Assembly: GCA_007125915.1 (NCBI GenBank)
Contig: SLCH01000213.1
Span: forward strand, 1-33,747
DNA: 33,747 bases
Direction of reading: 5' to 3'
DNA from: Syntrophobacteraceae bacterium
GTDB lineage: Bacteria > Desulfobacterota > Syntrophobacteria > Syntrophobacterales > Syntrophobacteraceae
Position 1 is the stretch's first letter; every line of letters starts with the position of its first letter. A program made the position numbers and the translations under genes. This document shows positions 17,413 through 26,861 of this stretch, in pieces. The notes under the pieces are model-generated. The model did not search any database. It was not told where the DNA came from and worked only from the letters and a program-made list of their open reading frames with translations.

Positions 17413-17703
17413 CTAAAACCTCCAAATGGTCTCGACCCCGAGGGCCTGGTTGTCCAGCAGCCCCGCATCCCTGCTTTCATACTTCTCGGTCGCATCTTCA
17501 TCGAGGTACTGGGGTTTGCCCACACGTAGCTTCATTTCCTGCCTGGTATCTCTGTGAAGCACACCAGGATCGGGCGTTCCGGGAACTCTCGGCGGAGGAG
17601 AAGTACCACATCCGGCCAGAAAAAAAAGCAAAAAAGCCACAAATACACCCTGGACAGTTTTAGCATAGAAGGATTCCTGCTTCATGCTCACCACCCTTTT
17701 CAT
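17413..17703 (-). CDS. small lipoprotein of unknown function
   Basis: A 96-residue predicted lipoprotein. A basic start is followed by the hydrophobic VFVAFLLFFLAGC, whose LAGC is a canonical lipobox with lipidated cysteine 32. A Pro/Gly-rich linker (TSPPPRVPGTPDPG) leads to a short polar domain ending ALGVETIWRF. No family recognised. The frame offers two starts: the ATG at 17703 with GGAG close by, and MKQESF at 17685 with a GGGTGGTGAG stretch upstream. The site before 17703 lies inside a predicted leader hairpin. It is first in the run leading to yhbY and the KamA-family gene. Confidence 0.75.
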   Translation of the reverse strand: MKRVVSMKQESFYAKTVQGVFVAFLLFFLAGCGTSPPPRVPGTPDPGVLHRDTRQEMKLRVGKPQYLDEDATEKYESRDAGLLDNQALGVETIWRF

Positions 17704-17707
17704 TAAA

Positions 17708-17741
17708 CTCCAGTCCCTTCAGAACAGTCCAGGAACTGGAG
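17708..17741 (-). promoter_or_regulatory. leader hairpin covering the lipoprotein ribosome binding site
   Basis: On the minus strand CTCCAGT and ACTGGAG pair across a 20-nt loop, and the stem can be extended by a G-U and two A-U pairs. The 3' arm contains the GGAG that would serve the ATG at 17703, so the hairpin could limit initiation there. Confidence 0.4.
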
Positions 17742-17912
17742 CTTTTCTGACAAAACGGATTTTTGCTGAAAAACTGCAAGGGATAATAAGTAACTTAAAT
17801 CTTCTCGGTTTTCCAGTTGCATTGGAATGAAAAAATCCTGCAATTTGCAAGGACCTTTCGCCTCACATAAAGACATCCCCAATGGCCTTTCTCTTGGATT
17901 CCAAAAAATCTG

Positions 17913-17941
17913 TTGACAGCACAGGATTATTTGGGTACTAA
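17913..17941 (+). promoter_or_regulatory. promoter of the tRNA-Phe gene
   Basis: A perfect TTGACA at 17913-17918, a 17-base spacer, and a weak -10 TACTAA at 17936-17941. Transcription would start near 17948, about nine bases before the mature tRNA 5' end. The position and the -35 are convincing, the -10 less so. Confidence 0.55.
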
Positions 17942-17956
17942 AGACACCACCGAAAC

Positions 17957-18032
17957 GGCGAGGTAGCTCAGTCGGTAGAGCAGTGGACTGAAAATCCTCG
18001 TGTCCTCAGTTCGATTCTGAGCCTCGCCACCA
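17957..18032 (+). tRNA. tRNA-Phe (anticodon GAA), CCA encoded
   Basis: A 76-nt cloverleaf. The acceptor stem GGCGAGG pairs with CCTCGCC, the D arm has GCTC/GAGC, the anticodon loop is CTGAAAA with anticodon GAA, and the T arm has CTCAG/CTGAG around TTCGATT. The gene encodes its own CCA. The anticodon stem GTGGA/TCCTC contains one U-U mismatch (positions 28-42) and otherwise pairs. The gene is single, flanked by its own promoter and a strong intrinsic terminator. Confidence 0.96.
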
Positions 18033-18039
18033 GAAGATC

Positions 18040-18080
18040 AAGGGATTGCAGCCCACAAGGCTCAATCCCTTTTTCTTTTT
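18040..18080 (+). terminator. intrinsic terminator of the tRNA-Phe gene
   Basis: AAGGGATTG (18040-18048) pairs perfectly with CAATCCCTT (18063-18071), and an inner AGCC/GGCT pair closes the loop. TTTTTCTTTTT follows directly. It starts eight bases after the tRNA CCA end. Confidence 0.88.
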
Positions 18081-18101
18081 GAGCCCTTTGGCGAATTTCC
18101 A

Positions 18102-18572
18102 TCAAAACGAGACAGAGATGATGCGGTAAACACGAATTCCCGCGGGAGTGTATACGGTGACCTCTTCCCCCTCGAACCGTCCCATGAGAGACTGTCCCAC
18201 GGGTGATTGCACGGATAATTTTCCCACGGAGACATTGGACTCAAAAGGTCCCACCAGTTCATAATGAAAGGTCTCGTCCGTGTCCACGTTTTTGATTTCC
18301 GCAATGGTTCCAAAACCCACTTGCCGCAGGGCAAACTTTCTGCCCACAAACACCTCACACTGGAGAAGCTTCTCTTCCAGTTCCTGGATGCGCCGCATGA
18401 GCACCACGTGTTGCTCTCTGGCCAGCAAATAGTGTTGATTGTCCACTTTCACGCCATAAGAGCGCGCCTCCTGCAGTTCCTCGATGACCTGTGGACGCAC
18501 CACGCCCCTCAAATGTGCCAGCTCTCTCAAGAGCCTTCGGTAACCGGTGCGGGTGATGGGAACTTTTTCCAT
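18102..18572 (-). CDS. GreA/GreB-family protein with altered catalytic tip
   Basis: A 156-residue two-domain Gre-family protein: an N-terminal coiled coil (about 1-75) and a C-terminal FKBP-like domain (IKNVDTDETFHYELVGPFES through SPVGQSLMGRFEGEEVTV). GreA enters the RNA polymerase secondary channel and stimulates transcript cleavage through two acidic residues at the coiled-coil tip. In E. coli GreA these are D41 and E44 in GDLKENAEY. Here the aligned tip reads GVKVDNQHY, so position 41 is valine and position 44 aspartate. Cleavage activity is therefore doubtful, and an inhibitory or competing role like other Gre homologues is possible. The ATG at 18572 lies 12 bases past the Nudix stop, which suggests translational coupling. 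Confidence 0.85.
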   Translation of the reverse strand: MEKVPITRTGYRRLLRELAHLRGVVRPQVIEELQEARSYGVKVDNQHYLLAREQHVVLMRRIQELEEKLLQCEVFVGRKFALRQVGFGTIAEIKNVDTDETFHYELVGPFESNVSVGKLSVQSPVGQSLMGRFEGEEVTVYTPAGIRVYRIISVSF

Positions 18573-18584
18573 ATTCAAAAACAA

Positions 18585-19139
18585 TCAAGAGAAAAAATCT
18601 GAAGGAATTTTTCCTCTGTCCTTCAGGAGTTGAAACCAGGCAAGACCGATGACGGTTTTTCCGTCGCGGATGCGTCCCTCGAGCATGAGATCGTGGGCTT
18701 CATGGAGGGAGAGTGTCTCCACCGATGCGATCTCATCCATGTCCTGGGCATCGGACAAGCGTTTCAGTCCTGAGGCGGCATAAATTCGAATCACCTCGTT
18801 GGAGTAGCCGATGGCGGGAAAATAGCTGAAAAGGTGAATGACCCTGGCCGGCTCATATCCTGTTTCTTCCAGAAGTTCCCTTCGAGCGCAAATCTCCAGA
18901 TCTTCTCCCGGATCCGCCTTACCCGCTGGAATTTCAAGGGTATCCTGACCAATGGCGTAGCGCCATTGGCGGACCATGAGGATCCTCTCCTCATCCAGAA
19001 AAGGAATCACGGCAGCCGCCTCGGGGTGATCTATTTTCATCCGTTCCGTGGTCCTTCCCGTGCGAAGTTTGACCGTGTCGAGTTGTGCCGTAAAGTGATT
19101 TGCGAAGATCATGCTTAAAGTTCGAATTTTTTCTTCCAT
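18585..19139 (-). CDS. Nudix hydrolase, ADP-ribose pyrophosphatase type
   Basis: A 184-residue Nudix protein, the size of bacterial ADP-ribose pyrophosphatases (NudF), which split ADP-ribose into AMP and ribose 5-phosphate. The Nudix box is complete: G73-x5-E79-x7-R87-E88-L-L-E91-E92-T-G94-Y95. MVRQWRYAIGQDTLEIPAGK just before it is the family's substrate-side signature. Substrate choice is inferred from these segments. The track ORF extends to 19466, but the ATG at 19139 gives the usual family length and start. The upstream extension holds a stretch resembling a DUF167 remnant, noted separately. It is probably co-transcribed with the GreA-like gene. Confidence 0.88.
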   Translation of the reverse strand: MEEKIRTLSMIFANHFTAQLDTVKLRTGRTTERMKIDHPEAAAVIPFLDEERILMVRQWRYAIGQDTLEIPAGKADPGEDLEICARRELLEETGYEPARVIHLFSYFPAIGYSNEVIRIYAASGLKRLSDAQDMDEIASVETLSLHEAHDLMLEGRIRDGKTVIGLAWFQLLKDRGKIPSDFFS

Positions 19140-19740
19140 AATAACGAGATTCACCTTTCCGAGAGCCTCAATAAGAGAAAGATCCAAACGCGATCCTGTA
19201 TTTCTTGTCACCATGGATCGAGAAATGCCCAAAGCTCGAGCAAAGAGCCGCAAAGAACGATCATCGGAATCCCGTGATCCCGGAGGCTGCAGGGGCAAGC
19301 CTTCACTTCTTTGAAGCGCAGAGGCCGCACCCCTTAAGCTTTCATTACATTTTACTCCGATGCCCAATGAGATAAAAGGTGTGTGACCCCGCTTTTTGCC
19401 ATTGCCGGCACACGCAGGACTGCGCGGCATCGTGCCCGGTACCTTTTGCCTGCATCCCTGAATCAACCCTTAGGGGCAGCCTGATGTGGAACCAGCGATA
19501 AAGGGACTCTGAGGAAAACTGGGGGTGTGAAAAGTCTGTTTCGCAAGAGTGGAAATGGGGAAGGCTCCATTTTGCAGAGGAATGAGGAGGCCAGGGAACT
19601 TTCATGCTCCAAAGGAGTTCACTGGAAAAAAACACAGAGGGGTACGCAAATATTTCGGGGAAACTCACGGCCACACTCAACTGGTCGTCCCGCGGCCCTT
19701 TTCTAAGATTCTGTTGAGATACGTGGGCAAGTTCGGCGTC
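19140..19740. other. intergenic region with a possible DUF167-like remnant
   Basis: About 600 bp between the Nudix gene and the MoaD-like gene. The minus-strand frame upstream of the Nudix start encodes SLRLFARALGISRSMVTRNTG, which recalls the C-terminal part of the YggU/DUF167 family, but without its N-terminal strands or a good start. The rest (about 19345-19740) shows no supported gene; track ORFs there have no recognisable domain. Confidence 0.35.
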
Positions 19741-19980
19741 CTATCCGCCACCCACAGGAGGAAAAAAGGCAACGCGCTCATCCCCCTCCAGGACCTTGTC
19801 CCATGTGGACCCAATCCCGTTTACCATGATGAGCTTCACCTCCTCGGGTGGTATTTCCAGTTTCCGGGCAACATGGAGCACTGTTTCTCCCCGTTGAATT
19901 TCCAGGGAATGCCCCACTGCTCCATCATAACCGGGCACGTACTTGCGAAGGCTCGCTGCCAGCATCACTTGAACGGGCAT
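19741..19980 (-). CDS. MoaD/ThiS-family ubiquitin-like sulfur carrier
   Basis: A 79-residue beta-grasp protein ending in FPPVGGG, the exposed Gly-Gly tail that is adenylated and thiocarboxylated in MoaD, ThiS and related sulfur carriers. LEIQRGETVLHVARKLEIPPEEVKLIMVNG matches the middle of the fold. Which pathway it serves (molybdopterin, thiamin, tungsten cofactor or other) cannot be read here, as no E1-like enzyme or synthase subunit is in the window. The ATG at 19980 has GGGAGG eight bases upstream. It begins 19 bp after minE on the same strand, so it is probably the last gene of the min transcript. Confidence 0.85.
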   Translation of the reverse strand: MPVQVMLAASLRKYVPGYDGAVGHSLEIQRGETVLHVARKLEIPPEEVKLIMVNGIGSTWDKVLEGDERVAFFPPVGGG

Positions 19981-19999
19981 TTTGAATGCCTCCCTGCGG

Positions 20000-20272
20000 T
20001 CATCGGGTACACTCGGGGCGGCGAAGCACCCGTTTCACCTGCACGTTGGACACAAGGGCCGTGTATTCTTTTCCCTGCTCAAAATCCACCTTGATGCTGT
20101 TTGTGTCAATCTCCATGTAGCGGCTGAGCACTGTGAGTATATCGTTTTTGAGGGCCTCCATCATGTCAGGCGTCAAATCCAGGCGATCATGCATCAAGAC
20201 AAACTGCATGCGTTTTTTCGCCTCCTGACCACTCGGCCTTTCTCCAAAGAAGCGCTTGATCGCTTTCAACAT
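20000..20272 (-). CDS. minE: cell division topological specificity factor MinE
   Basis: A 90-residue MinE. It stimulates MinD ATPase and drives the pole-to-pole or ring behaviour that keeps the division inhibitor away from midcell. The N-terminal amphipathic LKAIKRFFG is the membrane-binding and anti-MinCD part, AKKRMQFVLMHDR is the strand/helix that contacts MinD, and the C-terminal topological domain follows (DILTVLSRYMEIDTNSIKVDF). The ATG at 20272 follows GAGGAGG eight bases upstream; the track start at 20341 lies inside minD. The gap to minD is 13 bp. Confidence 0.95.
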   Translation of the reverse strand: MLKAIKRFFGERPSGQEAKKRMQFVLMHDRLDLTPDMMEALKNDILTVLSRYMEIDTNSIKVDFEQGKEYTALVSNVQVKRVLRRPECTR

Positions 20273-20285
20273 GAAACGGTCCTCC

Positions 20286-21080
20286 TCATTGGCCCGTGAA
20301 AAGCTTTCTGAAAAAGTCGCGAAACCCCAGTTCCCTGCCATTGTGCACGGGCACGTCTTCCCCGTTCAATCGGGCTGCGATTCCCTGAAATGCGGCACCG
20401 GCCCTGCTGCTTCTGTCGTGCACGAGGGGAACACCCCGGTTTGTCGAGACAACCACGTCCTCACTTTCGGGCACAATGCCCAGGAGGGGAATGGCCAGGA
20501 GGGCCACAATGTCTTCGGTGGACATCATGTCACCCTTCTTCACCATGCGATCGTTGAGGCGATTGACAATGAGGTGAACATCGCGAAGCATGCTCGCCTC
20601 CAGGAGGCCTATGACCCTGTCCGCATCACGAATGGCTGAGACCTCGGGCGTGGTGACGACGATGGCGAGCTGAGCCCCTGCGACGGCATTTTTGAAACCC
20701 TGTTCGATGCCTGCGGGGCAGTCTATGAACACGTAGTCGAACTCCTCTGCCAACTCCTCACACAGCCGCTTCATCTGCTCAGGCTGAACCGAATCCTTGT
20801 CACGCGTCTGAGCGGCGGGAATGATGCACAGGTTTCCAAGTTTGCGGTCCCGTATCATGGCCTGTTCTTTGCGGCACCGCCCCTCGATGATGTCCACGAG
20901 GTTATAAACGATGCGGTTTTCGAGCCCCATGACCACATCCAGGTTTCTCAGCCCAATGTCTCCGTCAATGAGCACAACACTGTGCTTCTTTTTCGCCAGG
21001 GCCGTACCAATATTAGCGACGGTCGTTGTTTTACCGACGCCCCCTTTGCCGGAAGTAACCACGATTGTTCTACCAGCCAT
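20286..21080 (-). CDS. minD: septum site-determining ATPase MinD
   Basis: A 264-residue deviant Walker ATPase that binds the membrane as an ATP dimer and recruits MinC and MinE. The deviant Walker A motif is KGGVGKT (residues 12-18) in VVTSGKGGVGKTTTVANIG. Next come DGDIGLRNLDVVMGLENR, the Walker B-like YVFIDCPAG, and TTPEVSAIRDADR. The C-terminal GFRDFFRKLFTGQ is the amphipathic membrane-targeting helix. The ATG at 21080 gives the family start MAGRTIVVTSG; the track's ATG at 21092 adds four residues. It is the middle gene of minCDE. Confidence 0.96.
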   Translation of the reverse strand: MAGRTIVVTSGKGGVGKTTTVANIGTALAKKKHSVVLIDGDIGLRNLDVVMGLENRIVYNLVDIIEGRCRKEQAMIRDRKLGNLCIIPAAQTRDKDSVQPEQMKRLCEELAEEFDYVFIDCPAGIEQGFKNAVAGAQLAIVVTTPEVSAIRDADRVIGLLEASMLRDVHLIVNRLNDRMVKKGDMMSTEDIVALLAIPLLGIVPESEDVVVSTNRGVPLVHDRSSRAGAAFQGIAARLNGEDVPVHNGRELGFRDFFRKLFTGQ

Positions 21081-21212
21081 GATGTTTCCCATCCATAGAT
21101 TGGAATTGTTGAAATTTTGGCTTCATATCGCGTCTGTTGCACCGCAGGGAAAAAGCGTCACGTGGAAGCAGATTCTTCTCACCGCATAAAAGTTGCATTT
21201 TGAAGAATTTGG

Positions 21213-21893
21213 TCATACGGTCACAACTTCAATGGATTCACCTCTCACCAGAGCCACCTCGTAGCGCTTTGGCACCGGCTTGCTTCCCCGGGGAGGCACA
21301 GCAACCATGTCCGCAATGCGCAGCTGATTGGGCTCCATGCTCAGGGCCCAAATCTTCGCATGCCGGTTACCCGCTGCACCCGCATGCGCCAGGCCCCTGA
21401 GACTCCCAAATACCACAACATCTCCATAAGCGATCACTTCCGCACCGGGATTCACATCTCCAAGAACAAGGCAGTCGGACTGAGAAACAATCCTGGCTCC
21501 GGACCTGCAAGTTTGCCGAACGATGAGAGGCACCCCTTCCACATCCTTTGATGCAGGTGGAGGCACTATGATTCTCTCTCGGCGCTCCGTGAAAAGCGAA
21601 AACCCCTCCTTGAGCTTGATTTCCACCAGCCCTGCCCCGCAACTCTCCTTCAGCAGGCTATCAATGGATTGGATTTCCTCGATGGAAAAAACTCTGAAAC
21701 GCAGGTCCAAAACCATCTTTGTGTGGCGAAAAAAGTCGCGGGAATGCTCCAGGCGATTCTTCAAATAAGCGAAAACTGCTTGAAAGGAAGCCGCCTCTTC
21801 GGGCAAGAGCACAAACCCTTCACGGTTGGCTTTGATCTGGAGGGGAATGAATTCCTGGTTTTCCATGCGCGTAATGTGGTCAGATTTCTGCAT
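21213..21893 (-). CDS. minC: septum site-determining protein MinC
   Basis: A 226-residue division inhibitor that blocks FtsZ assembly when carried to the membrane by MinD. The N-terminal FtsZ-acting domain is diverged, as is usual, while the C-terminal beta-helix is clear: VRQTCRSGARIVSQSDCLVLGDVNPGAEVIAYGDVVVFGSLRGLAHAGAAGN. IWALSMEPNQLRIAD is the usual end of the domain. The ATG at 21893 has AGGGAAAA directly upstream; MENQEF at 21866 is an alternative with no visible site. It is the first gene of the min operon, about 130 bp before minD. Confidence 0.94.
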   Translation of the reverse strand: MQKSDHITRMENQEFIPLQIKANREGFVLLPEEAASFQAVFAYLKNRLEHSRDFFRHTKMVLDLRFRVFSIEEIQSIDSLLKESCGAGLVEIKLKEGFSLFTERRERIIVPPPASKDVEGVPLIVRQTCRSGARIVSQSDCLVLGDVNPGAEVIAYGDVVVFGSLRGLAHAGAAGNRHAKIWALSMEPNQLRIADMVAVPPRGSKPVPKRYEVALVRGESIEVVTV

Positions 21894-22108
21894 TTTTCCC
21901 TGTGCTTTGCCTGGATGACCTCCCCTTTTGGCACTCAATTCACTGCCGGCACTCATCGGATGAAAAACTTCTCTTGTTCCTGCATCTGACCGGTTTGATC
22001 ATCAAAGGGGATCCCATGCTCAGTGTTGAGAGCCTTTGTCTCACTTTCATGCTCTTGCTGACTTTGCAGCTTCAAGCCTCACGAAAGGGCTCCTCCCGAA
22101 ACCCTCAT

Positions 22109-22711
22109 TTACTCCAACTCATCCTCCAAGGGCAATACCCACTGCTGAATCTCCTGCCAACTCCTTACCCGTGGAAAAGGACAGGCATTTCCTCTTCGAT
22201 TCCACGGCTGGTCAAAAACAATGGGTTGAAAGCCTTCATGGGCGAGCAGCTCACAGGTTTCAAAGCGGTCCTCCACAAAATAGCACACTCCCAGCTGTCT
22301 CAGTATCTCCAGCTTGGCATCGGGGCTGCCCGTGGCCGAAACCTCGATGAGATTTCGAGGCACCTCGGGCAGAATGTTCTGAAGCCATTGGAAAATGGAT
22401 TCGGGCCATATCCTTGCCGTCACAAAACGCAGAGGTCCACAATGGGCCAGCTGAGAAAGAACATGGGGGGCTCCTTCCAGAGGCTCGAGCTCCAGCGTAT
22501 TGACATCATCGAGGGTGGTGCAGATGAGGTCATTGATGATCTCTTGATCGAGATCGAGACAACGGTGCAGGTCAAAAGAGATGAGGTCCTCTTTGCTCAG
22601 GTGATTCAAACCATAGCGCTCCCGCGCAATGCGCAGAAAAGTGGCCATGGTGTCAGCAACCACCCCGTCGATATCAAAACCCAGTTCCTGCGGACGAATG
22701 AAAGGCTTCAT
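22109..22711 (-). CDS. HAD-superfamily 5'-nucleotidase-like protein
   Basis: A 200-residue HAD phosphatase resembling the 5'(3')-deoxyribonucleotidase (NT5C) group. The nucleophile motif is FDIDGVVADT (D13, D15), motif II is FVTARI, the lysine motif is SPDAKLEILRQLG, and the acidic motif IV is FVEDRFETC. All catalytic positions look intact, so it is probably a Mg-dependent phosphatase; the substrate is not defined. There is no signal peptide. The ATG at 22711 has no strong ribosome binding site. It follows the CoA-transferase fusion by 38 bp and may be co-transcribed with it. Confidence 0.8.
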   Translation of the reverse strand: MKPFIRPQELGFDIDGVVADTMATFLRIARERYGLNHLSKEDLISFDLHRCLDLDQEIINDLICTTLDDVNTLELEPLEGAPHVLSQLAHCGPLRFVTARIWPESIFQWLQNILPEVPRNLIEVSATGSPDAKLEILRQLGVCYFVEDRFETCELLAHEGFQPIVFDQPWNRRGNACPFPRVRSWQEIQQWVLPLEDELE

Positions 22712-22749
22712 GCTTCAAACCCATGACTGAGGGAAGTACGGCCGCCGAG

Positions 22750-24645
22750 TCACTCGGTGATGCAAACTTGTGCCGGCTCGTCAAAGCGGAAAGAAATTTC
22801 GTAGATGCCCTCTTCAAGGTGACTGTGCACCACATAACCCACTTTGTGAAAAACGGCGAGCATATTTCTGTTGGATGCAAGCACATAGGCCGTAAAACCA
22901 GTTATTTGTTTGCTTTTTGCAATCTCACAAAGGTAGTGCAGCATGAAGCTGGCAATGCCCATGCGCTGCCATTGTGTGCGCACTGCAAAGTCCACTTCGG
23001 CAATGTTCGTCTTTTGATCCAGGATGTATCGACCCAAAGCAATGATTTTTTCGTTGCCGATTTCACCCGTGACCCCCACGATGGCCATTTCATGCTCATA
23101 GTCCACATTGCACATGGCCTGCGTGTTTCTATGAGGAAAGACTTTCATGGCTGATAAAAAACGATAATAGATGTCCTGATCAGGCAGGGAGTAAAAAAAC
23201 TCCTGGAGAGCCCTTTCATCGGTGGGTTTGATAGGTCGGAAGAAGATCCGGACATTTCCGGGAAAAATCTGGTGTGCTTCCCATTGTCCCGGATAGAGAG
23301 GTTCGTAGATAGGGGGCAGAATCTGGTCCTGGTAAACATAGCGCAGGTCCTTCGCCTCCTGAAGCAGGCGCTCCCGGAATTTTGGATGAGCGATGCTGAT
23401 GAGGGCCAGAGCTCTCTCGCGAATGGTCTTTCCATGCAGGTAGGCAATGCCGAATTCGGTGACCACATAGCGCACCGTGCTTCGGGAACTCACCACCCCT
23501 GCACCGTGGGTGAGATGGGACACGATGCGCGAGCGGCGCCCATCGGAACTGGCCGATGGCATGACGATGATGGTTTTGCCCCTTGGAGCCCGCGCGGCAC
23601 CGTGCATGAAGTCCACATAGCCACCGATACCACTGTAGACCTGGTGTCCAATGGAGTCTGCACAGACCTGACCCGTCAAGTCGATTTCCAGGGCAGAATT
23701 TATGGTGACCATTTGTTCGTGCTGACTGATCAAACGACGGGAGTTCACGTAGTCAATGGGATAGAACTCCACTTCGGGGTTGTTGTGCACGAACCTGTAG
23801 AGCTCATCGGTCCCCACGCAGGCACTCGCAACGATCTTTCCCGTATGAACAGTCTTGCGCTTGCCCGTGATGACCCCTTTTTTCACGAGGAACAGGTGCG
23901 CGTCGGTGATGATCTCCGAATGAATGCCCAGGTCTTTTTTGTCATCGAGGTAGCGAAGCACGGAGTTGGTGATCCGGCCAATCCCTATCTGAATGGTCGA
24001 ACCATCTTCCACCAAATGAGACACGTAGCGGGCTATCCTTTCGGCCACCGCACTTCTTTCCCTGAAAGTGTTCTCCAGCAGGGGCTCAGGATATTCAACA
24101 AAATAGTCGATGTCCTTCACGTGAACGAAAGAATCCCCAAAAGTTCTGGGCATGTGGGGATTGATCTGTGCGATGGTGACCCGGGCCACCTCCAGGGCAG
24201 CCTTGCAGGAATCAACATTGATCCCCAGGGAACAGTACCCGTGTTTATCGGGAGGAGAAACCTGGATAAGGGCCACATCGATTCCCCAGCTTCCCTCATA
24301 GCGAAACAAGGATGGAATGGAGGAAAAATAAATGGGAATGTAGTCCGCGTAGCCCAAATTGACCGCCTTGCGCATTTGAGGACCAACAAAAAAAGTCTTC
24401 AATCTGCAGTGCTTTTCCAGGTCCTGCCAATCTTCCGGCAGGGCTCCAATGGACAAACTCTGAACGATTTCAAGGTCTTTGTAGTTTGGAAGAATCCTGA
24501 GCAGAGAACTGAGGAGGTGCTGCGGCTCTCCACAACCACCTCCCACAAAGATGCGCTGCCCATCCTGTATCTGGGAATCGAATACAGAGGCTGCATCAAG
24601 TTTATGGCCCTCGTAATACTGCTTCCAATGGGCGAAGTAACTCAT
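22750..24645 (-). CDS. acetyl-CoA hydrolase/CoA-transferase fused to a GNAT domain
   Basis: A 631-residue fusion. Residues about 1-455 form an acetyl-CoA hydrolase/transferase-family unit, close to 4-hydroxybutyrate or acetate CoA-transferases. VSPPDKHGYCSLG is its N-domain signature, E244 in GIHSEIITDAHLF is at the place of the catalytic glutamate, and SGIGGYVDFMHGAARAPRGK is the C-domain hallmark. Residues about 465-625 form a GNAT acetyltransferase with the acetyl-CoA site QWQRMGIAS. The enzyme should move CoA between short acyl groups; the GNAT may acylate a protein or small molecule, or act as a sensor. Both are inference. The ATG at 24645 has only a weak site. It is followed by the HAD gene. 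Confidence 0.9.
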   Translation of the reverse strand: MSYFAHWKQYYEGHKLDAASVFDSQIQDGQRIFVGGGCGEPQHLLSSLLRILPNYKDLEIVQSLSIGALPEDWQDLEKHCRLKTFFVGPQMRKAVNLGYADYIPIYFSSIPSLFRYEGSWGIDVALIQVSPPDKHGYCSLGINVDSCKAALEVARVTIAQINPHMPRTFGDSFVHVKDIDYFVEYPEPLLENTFRERSAVAERIARYVSHLVEDGSTIQIGIGRITNSVLRYLDDKKDLGIHSEIITDAHLFLVKKGVITGKRKTVHTGKIVASACVGTDELYRFVHNNPEVEFYPIDYVNSRRLISQHEQMVTINSALEIDLTGQVCADSIGHQVYSGIGGYVDFMHGAARAPRGKTIIVMPSASSDGRRSRIVSHLTHGAGVVSSRSTVRYVVTEFGIAYLHGKTIRERALALISIAHPKFRERLLQEAKDLRYVYQDQILPPIYEPLYPGQWEAHQIFPGNVRIFFRPIKPTDERALQEFFYSLPDQDIYYRFLSAMKVFPHRNTQAMCNVDYEHEMAIVGVTGEIGNEKIIALGRYILDQKTNIAEVDFAVRTQWQRMGIASFMLHYLCEIAKSKQITGFTAYVLASNRNMLAVFHKVGYVVHSHLEEGIYEISFRFDEPAQVCITE

Positions 24646-24844
24646 ATCACTTCGAGATCCTCAAAAAAACTGTGGATGAATACGCAGACTGAGGGCATGA
24701 AAGAACCTGAAAATCCTTCAGTCATTCAAGGGCATTGCACAAAAGCTCAGCACGTCACTCACACTGCAGGGAGACAGCCCTTCCAAACCTTACTGGCCGC
24801 CCTCATGCCTCAAATCCCTGCATGAAAGATTTCAAAAGCCCTGG

Positions 24845-24878
24845 AAGCAGTGACTCCATGAAAGCAGTGACTCCATGA
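24845..24878. repeat. 17-bp perfect tandem duplication
   Basis: AAGCAGTGACTCCATGA occurs twice head to tail with no spacer, in non-coding DNA. Probably a local slippage duplication. Confidence 0.9.
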
Positions 24879-25002
24879 AGGGGCAAATGGATTCCTGCAA
24901 CCCCTTCCCTGGACGCCGAGTGTGAAAAGACTACGATGAACGCACTGCGCGCGCAAGGGAATTCACCCATTGAGTCTAAAGGTCGATCCTGCAGAAAGCA
25001 AA

Positions 25003-25034
25003 GGGGAGAAAACGCTTGTTCCCGTTTTCTCCCC
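25003..25034 (-). terminator. probable terminator downstream of purA
   Basis: GGGGAGAAAACG pairs perfectly over 12 bases with CGTTTTCTCCCC around an 8-nt loop. Read on the minus strand, it is followed by the T-rich TTTGCTTTCTG. It lies about 150 bp past the purA stop. Confidence 0.55.
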
Positions 25035-25181
25035 GAAACACTCAGCCCCATCGCTTCATGGCAATTGACGGGATAAAGTCCATAGCCGCTGGCGGCACTC
25101 TTTCATTCAGTGTGGCCATGTTTTTCTCTCTCCAGGGATCACATGAAGAAACCCTCATTCCCTGGCGATGGTTTAGTGGCC

Positions 25182-26861
<1,680 letters not shown>

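Larger units (their letters stand above)
24646..25181. other. intergenic region between purA and the CoA-transferase gene
   Basis: About 535 bp with no supported ORF. It contains a perfect 17-bp tandem duplication (24845-24878) and a long hairpin at 25003-25034 that may end purA transcription. No clear promoter was found for the CoA-transferase gene. Confidence 0.45.

Noticed and set aside
23272-24825. 517-aa plus-strand ORF
   Set aside because: It is the antisense shadow of the CoA-transferase/GNAT gene, which has clear domains; the plus-strand translation has none.
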